Shown: piece by piece, positions 37,524 through 46,241 of the stretch
Layout: every line of letters begins with the position of its first letter
How positions within the stretch are numbered: the stretch's first letter is position 1
Origin: Pseudomonas wadenswilerensis
GTDB taxonomy: Bacteria > Pseudomonadota > Gammaproteobacteria > Pseudomonadales > Pseudomonadaceae
Direction of reading: 5' to 3'
Length of the DNA: 64,000 bases
NCBI RefSeq assembly: GCF_900497695.1
Contig: NZ_UIDD01000011.1
Coordinates: forward strand, 1 to 64,000
The notes under the pieces: generated by a model
Databases searched by the model: none
What the model was told of the DNA's origin: nothing
Seen by the model: only the letters and a program-made list of their open reading frames with translations
Made by a program: the position numbers and the translations under genes

Positions 37524-38540
37524 ATGGATACCCCGGATCATTCGCAAAAAAGCGCCAGCCCCGCCAAGGACCCACCCGTGACCGACAGTCCCTCTCCTCG
37601 CCCCTCGCCGCCTGGCCAAGCCGCCAGTGACCGGGCCATGGACCAGGCCCTGGACTGGCTGATTCGCCTGCAATGTGCGTCAGAGCAAGACACCCAGGCC
37701 TTCGAAGCCTGGCTCGAGGCAGACCCGGCCAATGCCCGCGCCTATGTCGAGGCCGAGGCGGTCTGGAACGGCGCGCCCCTGCGCCAGGCCGCCGGGCAAC
37801 TGCATCAGGTACAGCGCCGCAGCCTGCGCTCACGTATCCGCCCACACTGGAAACCCCTCGCTACGGCCGCTGTGCTGCTGGTGGGGATTTTCACCGTAGG
37901 CAACCTGCCGGTGCGCCTGCAGGCCGATCATCTGACCGTAGTGGGTGAACGCCAGCGGGTACAGCTGGACGACGGTTCCAAGGTCTTGCTCAACACCAAT
38001 TCGGCGTTTGCCAGCGACCTGCGCGACAACCGCCAAGTGGCCCGGCTGCTGCAGGGCGAGGCCTACTTCGAGGTTCCCGGCGGCGCCCAGCCACCGCTGG
38101 AACTGCAGGCCGGCCCGCTGCGTGCCAGTGTGCGCGATACCGATTTTGCCGTGCGCTACCTCAACGGCGAAGCCCAGGTTCGGGTGCAACGCGGCGACGT
38201 CGACCTGCAGGCCAGCAGCGACCAGCGCATTCGCCTGTCGGCGGGTGACAGCATCAGCGTCGGGCCCAATGGCTTCGGCCAGCGCGGACGCCTGGATGCG
38301 CAAAAGGACCTGGCCTGGGTCCAGGGCCGCCTGGTGTTCGAGAACTGTCCGCTGAGCCAGGTGCTGGCCGAACTGCGCCGCTACTACCCCGGCTGGATCA
38401 TCAACGGCAACGAGCAGCTGGCAAACGTCGCGGTCACCGGCAACTACCGCCTCGACCAGCCCCTGGAAACCTTGCGTGCCCTGGCCCACATCACCTCGGC
38501 ACAGTTGCACGAGTACCCGGCGCTGGTGATTCTCAACTGA
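37524..38540 (+). CDS. FecR-like anti-sigma/signal transducer
   Basis: 338 residues. N-terminal cytosolic DUF4880/sigma-binding part (ALDWLIRLQCASEQDTQAFE), one transmembrane helix at about 112-128 (LATAAVLLVGIFTVGNL), then the periplasmic FecR beta domain (VGERQRVQLDDGSKVLLNTN, LLQGEAYFEV) and a C-terminal STN-like domain that meets the receptor's signalling domain. The first 30 residues are Pro/Ser-rich and may be dispensable; later starts exist. Confidence 0.92.
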   Translation: MDTPDHSQKSASPAKDPPVTDSPSPRPSPPGQAASDRAMDQALDWLIRLQCASEQDTQAFEAWLEADPANARAYVEAEAVWNGAPLRQAAGQLHQVQRRSLRSRIRPHWKPLATAAVLLVGIFTVGNLPVRLQADHLTVVGERQRVQLDDGSKVLLNTNSAFASDLRDNRQVARLLQGEAYFEVPGGAQPPLELQAGPLRASVRDTDFAVRYLNGEAQVRVQRGDVDLQASSDQRIRLSAGDSISVGPNGFGQRGRLDAQKDLAWVQGRLVFENCPLSQVLAELRRYYPGWIINGNEQLANVAVTGNYRLDQPLETLRALAHITSAQLHEYPALVILN

Positions 38541-38598
38541 GGCAAAAGTTTTTTTACGCGATCCCTGAAGCTGTTACGTCTCGTTATAGCCAATGCAA

Positions 38599-38620
38599 CT
38601 GATTCTTATTTTTGAATCAG
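38599..38620. other. Inverted repeat in the receptor leader
   Basis: CTGATTC (38599-38605) is an exact inverse of GAATCAG (38614-38620) with an AT-rich 8-base centre. It lies 40 bases before the receptor start. It may be a hairpin in the 5' leader or a protein site; the TTATTTTT centre makes a weak terminator also possible. Confidence 0.45.
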
Positions 38621-38659
38621 CCAGCACCTATAACATTCGCGCGACAGGGAGCGCTTTCG

Positions 38660-41254
38660 ATGTCCACTGGTTTCACTCGTCGATCTTCAGCCACTTCACG
38701 TACCCCCGGCCTGCAGCGTTGCACGCTCTCCCTGTTGACCCTGGCCATGCTCGCCAGCGGCGCCTGCAGCCTGCCGGCGTTGGCCGCGGAACCGGCCCAG
38801 GCCAGTGCCCCGCGCATGGGCGACTACCGCTTCGCCATCAACCAGCAGCCGCTGGTGTCGGCGCTCAACGCCTTTACCGCGGTGACCGGCTGGCAAGTGG
38901 GCTTCTCTGCGGAACTTGCCGAGGGCGTCGCCTCGCCGGGCGTGCATGGCTCGCTGAAACCGGAAGCGGCCCTGCAGCGCCTGCTGGCCGGCACCGGCCT
39001 GAGCTACCGCACGCTCAACAGCGGCAACGTGGTGATCGAACGCAGCGCCAGCAAGGCCATCGCCCTGCAGCAAATCACCGTCAGCGCCACCCGTAGCGCC
39101 CAGGACATCAGCCAGGTGCCGAGCACCGTCAGCGTACAGACCCGCGAGCAGCTCGATCGCCAGAACGTCAACAACATCAAGGAACTGGTGCGTTACGAGC
39201 CTGGCGTTTCGGTCAGCGGCACCGGCCAGCGCAGCGGCCTGAACGGCTACAACATCCGCGGTATCGACGGTGAGCGGGTGCTGACCCAGATCGACGGCGT
39301 GTCGATCCCCGACAGTTTCTTCTTCGGCCCCTACGCCCAGACCCAGCGCAACTACGTCGACCCTGAGATCGTCAAGCGCGTGGAGATCCTCCGTGGTCCG
39401 GCTTCGGTGCTGTACGGCAGCAACGCCATTGGCGGCGCGGTCAGCTACTTCACCCTCGACCCCGACGACATCATCAAGCCTGGCCAGGACGTCGGCGCAC
39501 GCCTGAAGACCGGCTACAGCTCGGCAGACGAAAGCTGGCTGAACTCGGCCACCGTCGCCGGCCGCCAGGGCGAGTTCGACGGCCTGCTGCACCTGAGCCA
39601 GCGCAACGGCCATGAAACCGAGTCCTACAGCAGCCACGGCGGCACCGGCCTGGCACGCACCGCCGCCAACCCGGAAGACGTGCGCACCACCAACATCCTC
39701 GCCAAGGCCGGCTGGAACTACGCCGACGACGCGCGCCTGGCCTTCACTTACGAAAACTACAAGGACGACCGTGACCTGAAGCTCAAGAGCGCCGTGGGCG
39801 GGCCGTTCATTCCGGGCTTCGGCGCGATGAACGCGTACCGCGACCGCACCGGCAACGATACCGTGACCCGCGAGCGTTTCGGCATCAACCACGAATTCGC
39901 CCTGGGCAGCGTGCTGGCCGACAACATGAAGTGGAGCCTGAACTACCAGATCGGCAAGACCGACCAGCGCACCGAAGAGCTCTATTTCGCCTCGGGTCGC
40001 CAGGTGTTCCGTGACCGCCAGACCACCTACAAGGACCGCCAGTGGGTGTTCGACGCACAACTGGACAAAGCCTTCAGCGTCGGCGCCACCGAGCACTTGC
40101 TGACCTACGGCACCACCCTCAAGCACCAGAAGGTCACCGGCTCGCGCAGCGGCACCGGCACCTGCCTGAATGTCGGTGGCAGCTGCCGCTTCATCGGCCA
40201 GGTCAGCACCAGTGACAGCCAGGCGCTGGTCAGTGACTTCCCCGATCCGACCGTCAACACCTACAGCCTGTTCGCCCAGGACGAGATCCGCTGGAACCAG
40301 TGGACCTTCCTGCCGGGCGTGCGCTACGACTACACCAAGCTCACCCCGCACATGACCGACGAGTTCCTGCGTGGCGTCGGCGCCAACCCCACCGACCCGG
40401 TCGACGACGACGCCAAGAAATGGCATCGGGTCTCGCCCAAGTTCGGCCTGACCTACGCCTTCAACGACAACTACACCTGGTACGGCCAGTACGCCGAAGG
40501 CTTCCGTACGCCGACCGCCAAAGCGTTGTACGGCCGCTTCGAGAACCCGGGCCTGGGCTACAGCGTGCGCGGCAACTCCAACCTCGAGCCGGAAAAGAGC
40601 AAGAGCTACGAGACCGGCCTGCGTGGCAACTTCGAGGCCGGTGACTTCGCCGTCGCGGTGTTCTACAACAAGTACCGCGACTTCATCAACGAAGACGCGG
40701 TGCAGGGCAGCAACCTCGGCCAGACCTTCGAAGCCAACAACATCAAGCACGCCACCATCAAGGGTGCCGAGTTCAAGGGCCGCCTGAACCTCGACGCCTT
40801 CGGCGCACCGCACGGCCTGTATACCCAGGGCTCGCTGGCCTACCTCTATGGCCGCAACGACGACACCGGCCAGCCGCTCAACAGCGTCAACCCGCTGACC
40901 GCGGTGATGGGCCTGGGTTACGAGCAGGAGCAATACGGCGCGCTGCTGAGCTGGACCCTGGTCAAACGCAAGAACCGCGTCGACGACACCACCTTCTTCG
41001 CCCCCGACGGCACCAGCAAGCAGTTCCGCACCCCGGGCTACGGTGTGCTCGACCTGACCGGTTTCTACAAGGTCACCGACGACATCACGGTCAACGCCGG
41101 CCTCTACAACCTGACCGACAAGAAGTACTGGCAGTGGGATGACGTGCGCGGCTACGACGGCCTCGGTGAAGCGGCGGTAACCGCCCCCGCCAACCTCGAC
41201 CGCCTGACCATGCCGGGCCGCAATTTCGCCATCAACCTGGTCTGGGATATCTGA
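38660..41254 (+). CDS. TonB-dependent heme/hemoprotein receptor with signalling domain
   Basis: 864 residues. Long signal peptide (to about SLPALA, residue 43), an N-terminal STN signalling domain (FAINQQPLVSALNAFTAVTG), plug domain (GVSVSGTGQRSGLNGYNIRG, LRGPASVLYGSNAIGGAVSY) and a 22-strand barrel ending in INLVWDI. The FRTP and SNLEPE boxes of heme receptors are present, though no His lies between them. The ATG at 38660 has AGGGAG upstream; the earlier ATG at 38612 falls inside an inverted repeat. With the upstream sigma/anti-sigma pair it forms a surface-signalling unit, and hemO follows. Confidence 0.9.
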   Translation: MSTGFTRRSSATSRTPGLQRCTLSLLTLAMLASGACSLPALAAEPAQASAPRMGDYRFAINQQPLVSALNAFTAVTGWQVGFSAELAEGVASPGVHGSLKPEAALQRLLAGTGLSYRTLNSGNVVIERSASKAIALQQITVSATRSAQDISQVPSTVSVQTREQLDRQNVNNIKELVRYEPGVSVSGTGQRSGLNGYNIRGIDGERVLTQIDGVSIPDSFFFGPYAQTQRNYVDPEIVKRVEILRGPASVLYGSNAIGGAVSYFTLDPDDIIKPGQDVGARLKTGYSSADESWLNSATVAGRQGEFDGLLHLSQRNGHETESYSSHGGTGLARTAANPEDVRTTNILAKAGWNYADDARLAFTYENYKDDRDLKLKSAVGGPFIPGFGAMNAYRDRTGNDTVTRERFGINHEFALGSVLADNMKWSLNYQIGKTDQRTEELYFASGRQVFRDRQTTYKDRQWVFDAQLDKAFSVGATEHLLTYGTTLKHQKVTGSRSGTGTCLNVGGSCRFIGQVSTSDSQALVSDFPDPTVNTYSLFAQDEIRWNQWTFLPGVRYDYTKLTPHMTDEFLRGVGANPTDPVDDDAKKWHRVSPKFGLTYAFNDNYTWYGQYAEGFRTPTAKALYGRFENPGLGYSVRGNSNLEPEKSKSYETGLRGNFEAGDFAVAVFYNKYRDFINEDAVQGSNLGQTFEANNIKHATIKGAEFKGRLNLDAFGAPHGLYTQGSLAYLYGRNDDTGQPLNSVNPLTAVMGLGYEQEQYGALLSWTLVKRKNRVDDTTFFAPDGTSKQFRTPGYGVLDLTGFYKVTDDITVNAGLYNLTDKKYWQWDDVRGYDGLGEAAVTAPANLDRLTMPGRNFAINLVWDI

Positions 41255-41263
41255 ACCGCAGCG

Positions 41264-41310
41264 CGGGGCAAGCCCGCTCCTACAGATTTTGCAGGAGCGG
41301 GCTTGCCCCG
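41264..41310. repeat. Inverted REP pair (GC-rich type) between receptor and hemO
   Basis: CGGGGCAAGCCCGCTCCTAC (41264-41283) faces its inverse at 41290-41310 with one mismatch and a 5-base centre. It can act as a 3' hairpin for the receptor mRNA. Confidence 0.9.
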
Positions 41311-41399
41311 TGAAAAGCCTTTGAGGTGAGGTTTTTTTACTGTCACGCGTCTTCTCATTCGTCTAGTCATCAGGCACGCCCATTTCGCAAGGAATCACC

Positions 41400-42014
41400 A
41401 TGACCGCCGCTACCACCACCGAACGCGCCAGCCTGCGTTCGCAGCGTTTGAACCAGCTGACCCACGCCCCGCACACCGAACTCGACGCCCTGGTCAAATC
41501 CCACGCGCCGTTCGAAACCCGCGAGAGCTTCGCCCGCTTCGTGGTTGCCCAGTACCTGTTCCAGTCCGAGCTCAAGGCGCTGTACACCGACCCGGCACTG
41601 ATCGCCATCGTCCCGGACCTGGCCGCACGCTGCCGCGCCGAACAGGCCGGCCTGGACCTGGCGGACTTGAACACCGAGATCCCGGCCGACTTTGCCGGCG
41701 CCCTGCAGCGCCCAAGCCTGGGTGAAGCCATGGGCTGGATCTTCGTTTCCGAAGGTTCCAAGCTCGGCGCTGCGTTCCTGATCAAGCGTGCCGTCGGCCT
41801 GGGCCTGTCGGACAGCTTCGGTGCCCGTCACCTGGGCGAACCGGCCGGTGGCCGCGCCGAAGGCTGGAAGCAGTTCACCCGCATCCTCGACGGCCTGGAA
41901 CTGAGCGCCGAAGAAGAAGCCAAGGCCGAGCAAGGCGCCGTGGCCGCCTTCGAGCGTTTCACCGAGCTGCTCAAACACGCCTACGCAACTGCGCCTAAAG
42001 CCGAACTGGCCTGA
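41400..42014 (+). CDS. hemO: Heme oxygenase (HemO/PigA type)
   Basis: 204 residues, cytoplasmic. Oxidatively opens heme to biliverdin, iron and CO. The proximal His is H25 in THAPHTELDALV, and the distal helix has the glycine-rich GWIFVSEGSKLGAAFL. The length matches bacterial HemO. It follows the heme receptor and its regulators, completing a heme-iron acquisition set; a REP pair separates them, so it may have its own promoter. Confidence 0.93.
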   Translation: MTAATTTERASLRSQRLNQLTHAPHTELDALVKSHAPFETRESFARFVVAQYLFQSELKALYTDPALIAIVPDLAARCRAEQAGLDLADLNTEIPADFAGALQRPSLGEAMGWIFVSEGSKLGAAFLIKRAVGLGLSDSFGARHLGEPAGGRAEGWKQFTRILDGLELSAEEEAKAEQGAVAAFERFTELLKHAYATAPKAELA

Positions 42015-42023
42015 TGCGCCGTA

Positions 42024-42048
42024 CCCGGTTACCCTCGTGGTAACCGGG
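42024..42048 (+). other. Strong hairpin after hemO
   Basis: CCCGGTTACC pairs exactly with GGTAACCGGG over a CTCGT loop, 10 bases past the hemO stop. No T-run follows, so it may stabilise the hemO 3' end rather than terminate. Confidence 0.65.
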
Positions 42049-42074
42049 CCTTGCCCGTGCACACCGACAAGCCC

Positions 42075-42500
42075 ATGACCCGCCCAGCCGCTTCAAAACT
42101 CTCGCGCCTGCTCTTCGGCCTGCTGGCCTACGTCAGCCTGGGCATCGGCCTGGTGGCCATCGTTATTCCCGGCCTGCCCACCACCGAATTCATCCTCCTC
42201 GCCGCCTGGGCCGCCACCCGCAGCTCGCCGCGCCTGAGTGCCTGGCTGGAAAACCATCGCCTGTTTGGCCCGATCCTGAGCAACTGGCGCAACGGCAAGG
42301 TAATCCAGCGCCGGGCCAAGGTCAGCGCCACTGTCAGCATGCTGCTGTGCGCCGGCGTGATGCTGGTGTTTCTGGAGCATCGCTGGCCGGTATTTCTCGC
42401 CATCGCCGGCATGACACTGGGCAACCTGTGGATCTGGTCGCGGCCAGAAACCGCGCCCTTGAGCCTCGTCGACCGTTCATCGGCGCGCACTCATGGCTAA
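42075..42500 (+). CDS. DUF454 (YbaN-like) inner-membrane protein
   Basis: 141 residues with about three to four hydrophobic segments and the DUF454 signature (LGLVAIVIPGLPTTEFILL-like sequence, then a short cytosolic loop with WLENHRLFGPILSNWRNG). Function unknown; in several Pseudomonas it sits next to heme oxygenase. ATG at 42075 chosen; a TTG at 42051 would add eight residues. Confidence 0.88.
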   Translation: MTRPAASKLSRLLFGLLAYVSLGIGLVAIVIPGLPTTEFILLAAWAATRSSPRLSAWLENHRLFGPILSNWRNGKVIQRRAKVSATVSMLLCAGVMLVFLEHRWPVFLAIAGMTLGNLWIWSRPETAPLSLVDRSSARTHG

Positions 42501-42517
42501 GGCTATAAAGCCGATGA
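42491..42517 (+). promoter_or_regulatory. Possible FliA (sigma28) promoter of the chemoreceptor gene
   Basis: GCCGATGA at 42510-42517 is one change from the FliA -10 box GCCGATAA. The -35 region is weak (TCAT at 42491-42494 at 15-base spacing). A start near 42524 would begin the transcript right at the nested hairpin. Chemoreceptors are common FliA targets. Confidence 0.5.
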
Positions 42518-42525
42518 ACTGTTAT

Positions 42526-42592
42526 CGCTAAAAGGATGTAGCGAACCGAGCCCGCCCAGTGGCTCGGTCCTCTACCGGCCTGCCTTTTAGCG
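42526..42592 (+). other. Nested stem-loop leader of the chemoreceptor mRNA
   Basis: Outer stem CGCTAAAAGG (42526-42535) pairs exactly with CCTTTTAGCG (42583-42592). Inside it ACCGAGCC (42545-42552) pairs exactly with GGCTCGGT (42561-42568). The structure ends 9 bases before the ATG and includes the AAAAGG-type and CCTTTT anti-Shine-Dalgarno sequences, so it could gate translation. Confidence 0.6.
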
Positions 42593-42601
42593 AGTACGTC
42601 C

Positions 42602-44728
42602 ATGTTCGACACGCTCTCGATCCGCCTGAAAATCGTCCTGCTCTCCGGCCTCTGCCTGCTTGGCGTGGTCGCACTCGTCGTCGGTATCAACCTGTATCAA
42701 TCGCACCAGAGCGATGAACTGGTCGGCGACGCCAGCACCACCATGCTCACCCGCAACGTCCAGGCCCTGCTACAGGCCCGCGCCGGCGAAAAGGCCGAGA
42801 TGCTGCGGCGTACTTTCAGCGACAGCCAGACCGTCATCACCGCCCTCGCCGACCAGGTCCAGGACCTGCAGCAATTGGCCCGCGATCGCGGCCTGAGCGC
42901 TGGCGACCTGCGTGAAGCGATCAACCAGAGCCTGGCCACCAGCTTCAAGCGCAACCCCGACGTACTGGGCGTGTGGCTGGCATTCGAGCCCGAAGGCCTG
43001 GACGGTGGCGACAGCGCGTTTGCCAACGATGCCAAGCGCCTGAGCAACGAGAGCGGCCGCTTCGCCAGCTACTGGAGCCGCGCCCAGGGCCAGGCCTTGA
43101 ATACGGTGATCAGCGACGCCGACCTGAACAAGACCGAAATCAACCTCAGCGGCACGCCGTACAACGTCTGGTACACCTGCTCGCGCAACAGCGCCCGCGC
43201 CTGCCTGCTCGAGCCCTACTCCGACACCGTCGGCGGCAAGCAGATGCTGATGACCAGCATCACCATGCCCTTGCTGCACAACGGCAAGGTGATCGCCGTG
43301 GCTGGCGTTGATATTTCCCTCGATGCCCTTCAGGCCGCTGCCGCCAAAGCCCAGCAGGAGCTGTTCAATGGCGCCGGGCGCTTGATGATCGTCGCCCCCA
43401 GCGGCCTGCTGGCGGCCAACAGCAACGATGCCGGCAAGGTCGGCAAGAGCATCGACCAGGACGGCCAGCCGGCGCTGCAAAAGCTGGCCGCCAATCAGCC
43501 GCTGATCCTTGAGCAAGGCGAGACCATCCGCGCCGTGAACCCGGTGCAACCGATTGCCGACAGCAAGCCCTGGGGCATTCTGATCGACCTGCCCAAGCAG
43601 GTACTGCTGGCCGACGCCACCAGCCTCCAGGCCACCCTCGAAGACGCCCGCACCAGTGGCACCCTCAAGGTGGTGCTGTTCGCCACCCTGGCCGGTCTCG
43701 GCGGCCTGTTGCTGATGTGGCTGACCGCTACCGGTGTGACCCGCCCGCTGAACAGCGTGGCCAGCATGCTCGAAGACATCGCCAGCGGCGACGGCGACCT
43801 CACCCAGCGCCTGCGCTATGCGCGCAAGGACGAACTCGGCCGGCTGACCGGCGGCTTCAACCGTTTCCTCGACAAGCTGCAGCCGACCATCGCCCAGATC
43901 AAGCAGAGCATCACCCAGGCCCGGGCCACTGCCGACCAGTCCTCGGCGATTGCCCAGCGCACCAGCGAAGGCATGCAGGTGCAGTTTCGCGAGATCGACC
44001 AGGTGGCCACCGCCTCCAACGAGATGAGCGCCACCGCCCACGACGTCGCCAACAGCGCTGCCAGTGCCGCCGACGCCGCCCGCGGAGCCGACCGCTCGGC
44101 CAAGGACGGCATGGCGATCATCGAGCGCAGCACCCGCGACATTACCGTGCTCGCCGAACAGGTCAGCAAGGCCGTGAGCGAAGTGGAAACCCTGGCGCAG
44201 AACAGCGAGCAGATCGGCTCGGTGCTTGAAGTGATCCGCAGCATCGCCGAGCAGACCAACCTGCTGGCCCTCAACGCCGCCATCGAAGCGGCCCGCGCCG
44301 GCGAAAGCGGCCGTGGTTTTGCCGTGGTGGCCGACGAAGTACGCAACCTGGCGCGCCGTACCCAGGACTCGGTCGAAGAGATCCGCCTGGTGATCGAACG
44401 CATCCAGAGCAACACCCGCGAGGTGGTGGCGACCATGCATTCGAGTCACGGCAAAGCCCAGGAAAACGCCGGGCAGATCCACCAGGCGGTGCAGGCGCTG
44501 GACAAGATCAGCGAGGCGGTAACGGTGATCAGCGACATGAACCTGCAGATCGCCAGTGCCGCCGAGCAGCAAAGCGCGGTGGCCGAAGAGGTCAACCGCA
44601 ACGTCTCGGCGATCCGTGGCGTGACCGAGACCCTGACCGGCCAGGCCGCCGAATCGGCCCAGGTGAGCAGCCAGCTCAATACCCTGTCGTCGCAGCAGAT
44701 GGCCCTGATGGATCAGTTCAGGGTTTGA
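42602..44728 (+). CDS. Methyl-accepting chemotaxis protein with dCache sensor
   Basis: 708 residues. TM1 at about 10-30, periplasmic dCache_1 domain (about 35-350) with GRFASYWSR, then EPYSDTVGGKQMLMTS and VAGVDISLDAL, TM2 at about 357-376, HAMP, and the signalling hairpin with the conserved tip (IAEQTNLLALNAAIEAARAG). The layout resembles amino-acid receptors of the PctA/McpA kind, but the ligand cannot be told. Preceded by a structured leader and a candidate FliA promoter. Confidence 0.94.
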   Translation: MFDTLSIRLKIVLLSGLCLLGVVALVVGINLYQSHQSDELVGDASTTMLTRNVQALLQARAGEKAEMLRRTFSDSQTVITALADQVQDLQQLARDRGLSAGDLREAINQSLATSFKRNPDVLGVWLAFEPEGLDGGDSAFANDAKRLSNESGRFASYWSRAQGQALNTVISDADLNKTEINLSGTPYNVWYTCSRNSARACLLEPYSDTVGGKQMLMTSITMPLLHNGKVIAVAGVDISLDALQAAAAKAQQELFNGAGRLMIVAPSGLLAANSNDAGKVGKSIDQDGQPALQKLAANQPLILEQGETIRAVNPVQPIADSKPWGILIDLPKQVLLADATSLQATLEDARTSGTLKVVLFATLAGLGGLLLMWLTATGVTRPLNSVASMLEDIASGDGDLTQRLRYARKDELGRLTGGFNRFLDKLQPTIAQIKQSITQARATADQSSAIAQRTSEGMQVQFREIDQVATASNEMSATAHDVANSAASAADAARGADRSAKDGMAIIERSTRDITVLAEQVSKAVSEVETLAQNSEQIGSVLEVIRSIAEQTNLLALNAAIEAARAGESGRGFAVVADEVRNLARRTQDSVEEIRLVIERIQSNTREVVATMHSSHGKAQENAGQIHQAVQALDKISEAVTVISDMNLQIASAAEQQSAVAEEVNRNVSAIRGVTETLTGQAAESAQVSSQLNTLSSQQMALMDQFRV

Positions 44729-44777
44729 CCTGGCGCCGCTGATGGTCTGCAATGGCCCTTCTGCTGGAGGGCCATTG

Positions 44778-46136
44778 ATGACCGCGCTACTCGACACCCT
44801 TGTCGCCGAACTGCAGCTGCCAACGGCACTGCGCAATACCCTGCGCTTTCGCGGCAACGGCGCCCTGCCTTCGACTTTCGCCGTCACCGCGCTTGCCAGC
44901 AGCAGCGTTGCCGCCTGTGGCCTGGCAATCGCCGAACTGCTGCAGCGCCAGCTTGAGCAACAGCCTGCCGTTGAAGTTGACCGCCGCCTGAGCTCGTTCT
45001 GGTTCGCCACCAGCCTGCGCCCGCAAGGCTGGAGCACACCGCCCTTGTGGGACCCGATTGCCGGTGACTACCGCGCCGAGGATGGCTGGATTCGCCTGCA
45101 TACCAACGCAGCTCATCATCGCGCCGCCGCCGAGAAGGTAGTGGGCCGTGCGGCTGACCGCGCACAAATGGCCGACCTGGTTGCGCGCTGGCGCGCAAGC
45201 GAGCTGGAAAGCGCGATAGTCACCGCTGGCGGTTGCGCCGCGCACATGCGCAGTTGGTCCGAATGGTCGGCCCACCCTCAGGGCCTGGCAGTGAATGCCG
45301 AGCCGTTGATTCACCGCCAACTGGCTCCAGCCTTTACAAGCAGACGCTGGAGCGGTAACGCCGTCCGACCTCTGGCCGGGGTCAAGGTGCTGGACCTGAC
45401 CCGCATCCTCGCCGGCCCCACAGCCAGCCGCCTGCTGGCTGGCTTCGGCGCTGAGGTACTGCGGATCGACCCGCCAGGCTGGGAGGAACCGGCGGTGGTT
45501 GCCGAGGTGACCCTGGGTAAACGCTGTGCGCGCCTGGACTTGCACGATGGGGATGATCGACGGGTGTTTGAACGCCTGCTCAGTGAAGCCGATATTCTCC
45601 TGCATGGTTACCGCGCCGACGCCCTCGAACGACTGGGGTATGCCAGCGAACAGCGCCGCCAGCTCAACCCCGGACTGATCGATGTGAGCCTCAACGCCTA
45701 CGGCTGGAGCGGCCCCTGGCAACAGCGCCGGGGCTTCGACAGCCTGGTGCAGATGAGCTGCGGCATCGCTTGCGAAGGCATGCGCTGGCAACAGGCCGAC
45801 AAGCCCGTGCCGCTGCCGGTGCAGGCATTGGACCATGGCACCGGGTACCTGATGGCGGCTGCGGCGATCAAGGCCTACAGCGAACGCCTGGGCAGCGGAT
45901 GCGGGGCAACCCTGCGCCTGTCGCTGGCGCGCACGGCAAAGCTGTTGATCGATCAGGGGACGCTGGCAGCGGATGTGCCGTTGCAGGCTGAGACGGCAGC
46001 GGACCTGAACCCGCAGCTGGAGCAGACGCCCTGGGGGCTGGCGCAGCGGCTGAAGGCGCCGCTGCTGGTCGAAGGGGCGCCGTTGGTTTGGCAGCGAGGG
46101 GCTTGTGAGCTGGGTTCTGCTGCTGCCTGTTGGTGA
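44778..46136 (+). CDS. CaiB/BaiF-family CoA transferase with rearranged domain order
   Basis: 452 residues. The class III CoA-transferase core begins only at about residue 200 (PLAGVKVLDLTRILAGPTAS) and includes the likely catalytic D352 in ALDHGTGYLMAAA. The first ~195 residues hold a segment (YRAEDGWIRLHTNAAHHRAA ... SAHPQ) that resembles the part usually found after the core, as if the protein were circularly permuted. Start at 44778 has GGAGGG 8 bases upstream. Substrate unknown. It ends before a REP pair. Confidence 0.85.
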   Translation: MTALLDTLVAELQLPTALRNTLRFRGNGALPSTFAVTALASSSVAACGLAIAELLQRQLEQQPAVEVDRRLSSFWFATSLRPQGWSTPPLWDPIAGDYRAEDGWIRLHTNAAHHRAAAEKVVGRAADRAQMADLVARWRASELESAIVTAGGCAAHMRSWSEWSAHPQGLAVNAEPLIHRQLAPAFTSRRWSGNAVRPLAGVKVLDLTRILAGPTASRLLAGFGAEVLRIDPPGWEEPAVVAEVTLGKRCARLDLHDGDDRRVFERLLSEADILLHGYRADALERLGYASEQRRQLNPGLIDVSLNAYGWSGPWQQRRGFDSLVQMSCGIACEGMRWQQADKPVPLPVQALDHGTGYLMAAAAIKAYSERLGSGCGATLRLSLARTAKLLIDQGTLAADVPLQAETAADLNPQLEQTPWGLAQRLKAPLLVEGAPLVWQRGACELGSAAACW

Positions 46137-46150
46137 ATGTGAGGGCCTCT

Positions 46151-46222
46151 CGCTGGCAAAGCCAGCGCCCACAGAGTTTGCTGTACACCGATCTACTGTG
46201 GGAGCCGGCCTTGCCGGCGATG
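46151..46222. repeat. Inverted REP pair between the CoA transferase and arcD paralogue
   Basis: CGCTGGCAAAGCCAGCGCCC (46151-46170) then ACA faces TGTGGGAGCCGGCCTTGCCG (46197-46216) then GCGATG; the pair separates two convergent genes and may serve as their shared transcript end. Confidence 0.88.
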
Positions 46223-46241
46223 GGCTGCGCCGCAGCCCTGA

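Noticed and set aside
38541..38598. ECF promoter of the heme receptor
   Set aside because: A FecI-type promoter is expected here, but I could not fix -35 and -10 boxes with confidence.
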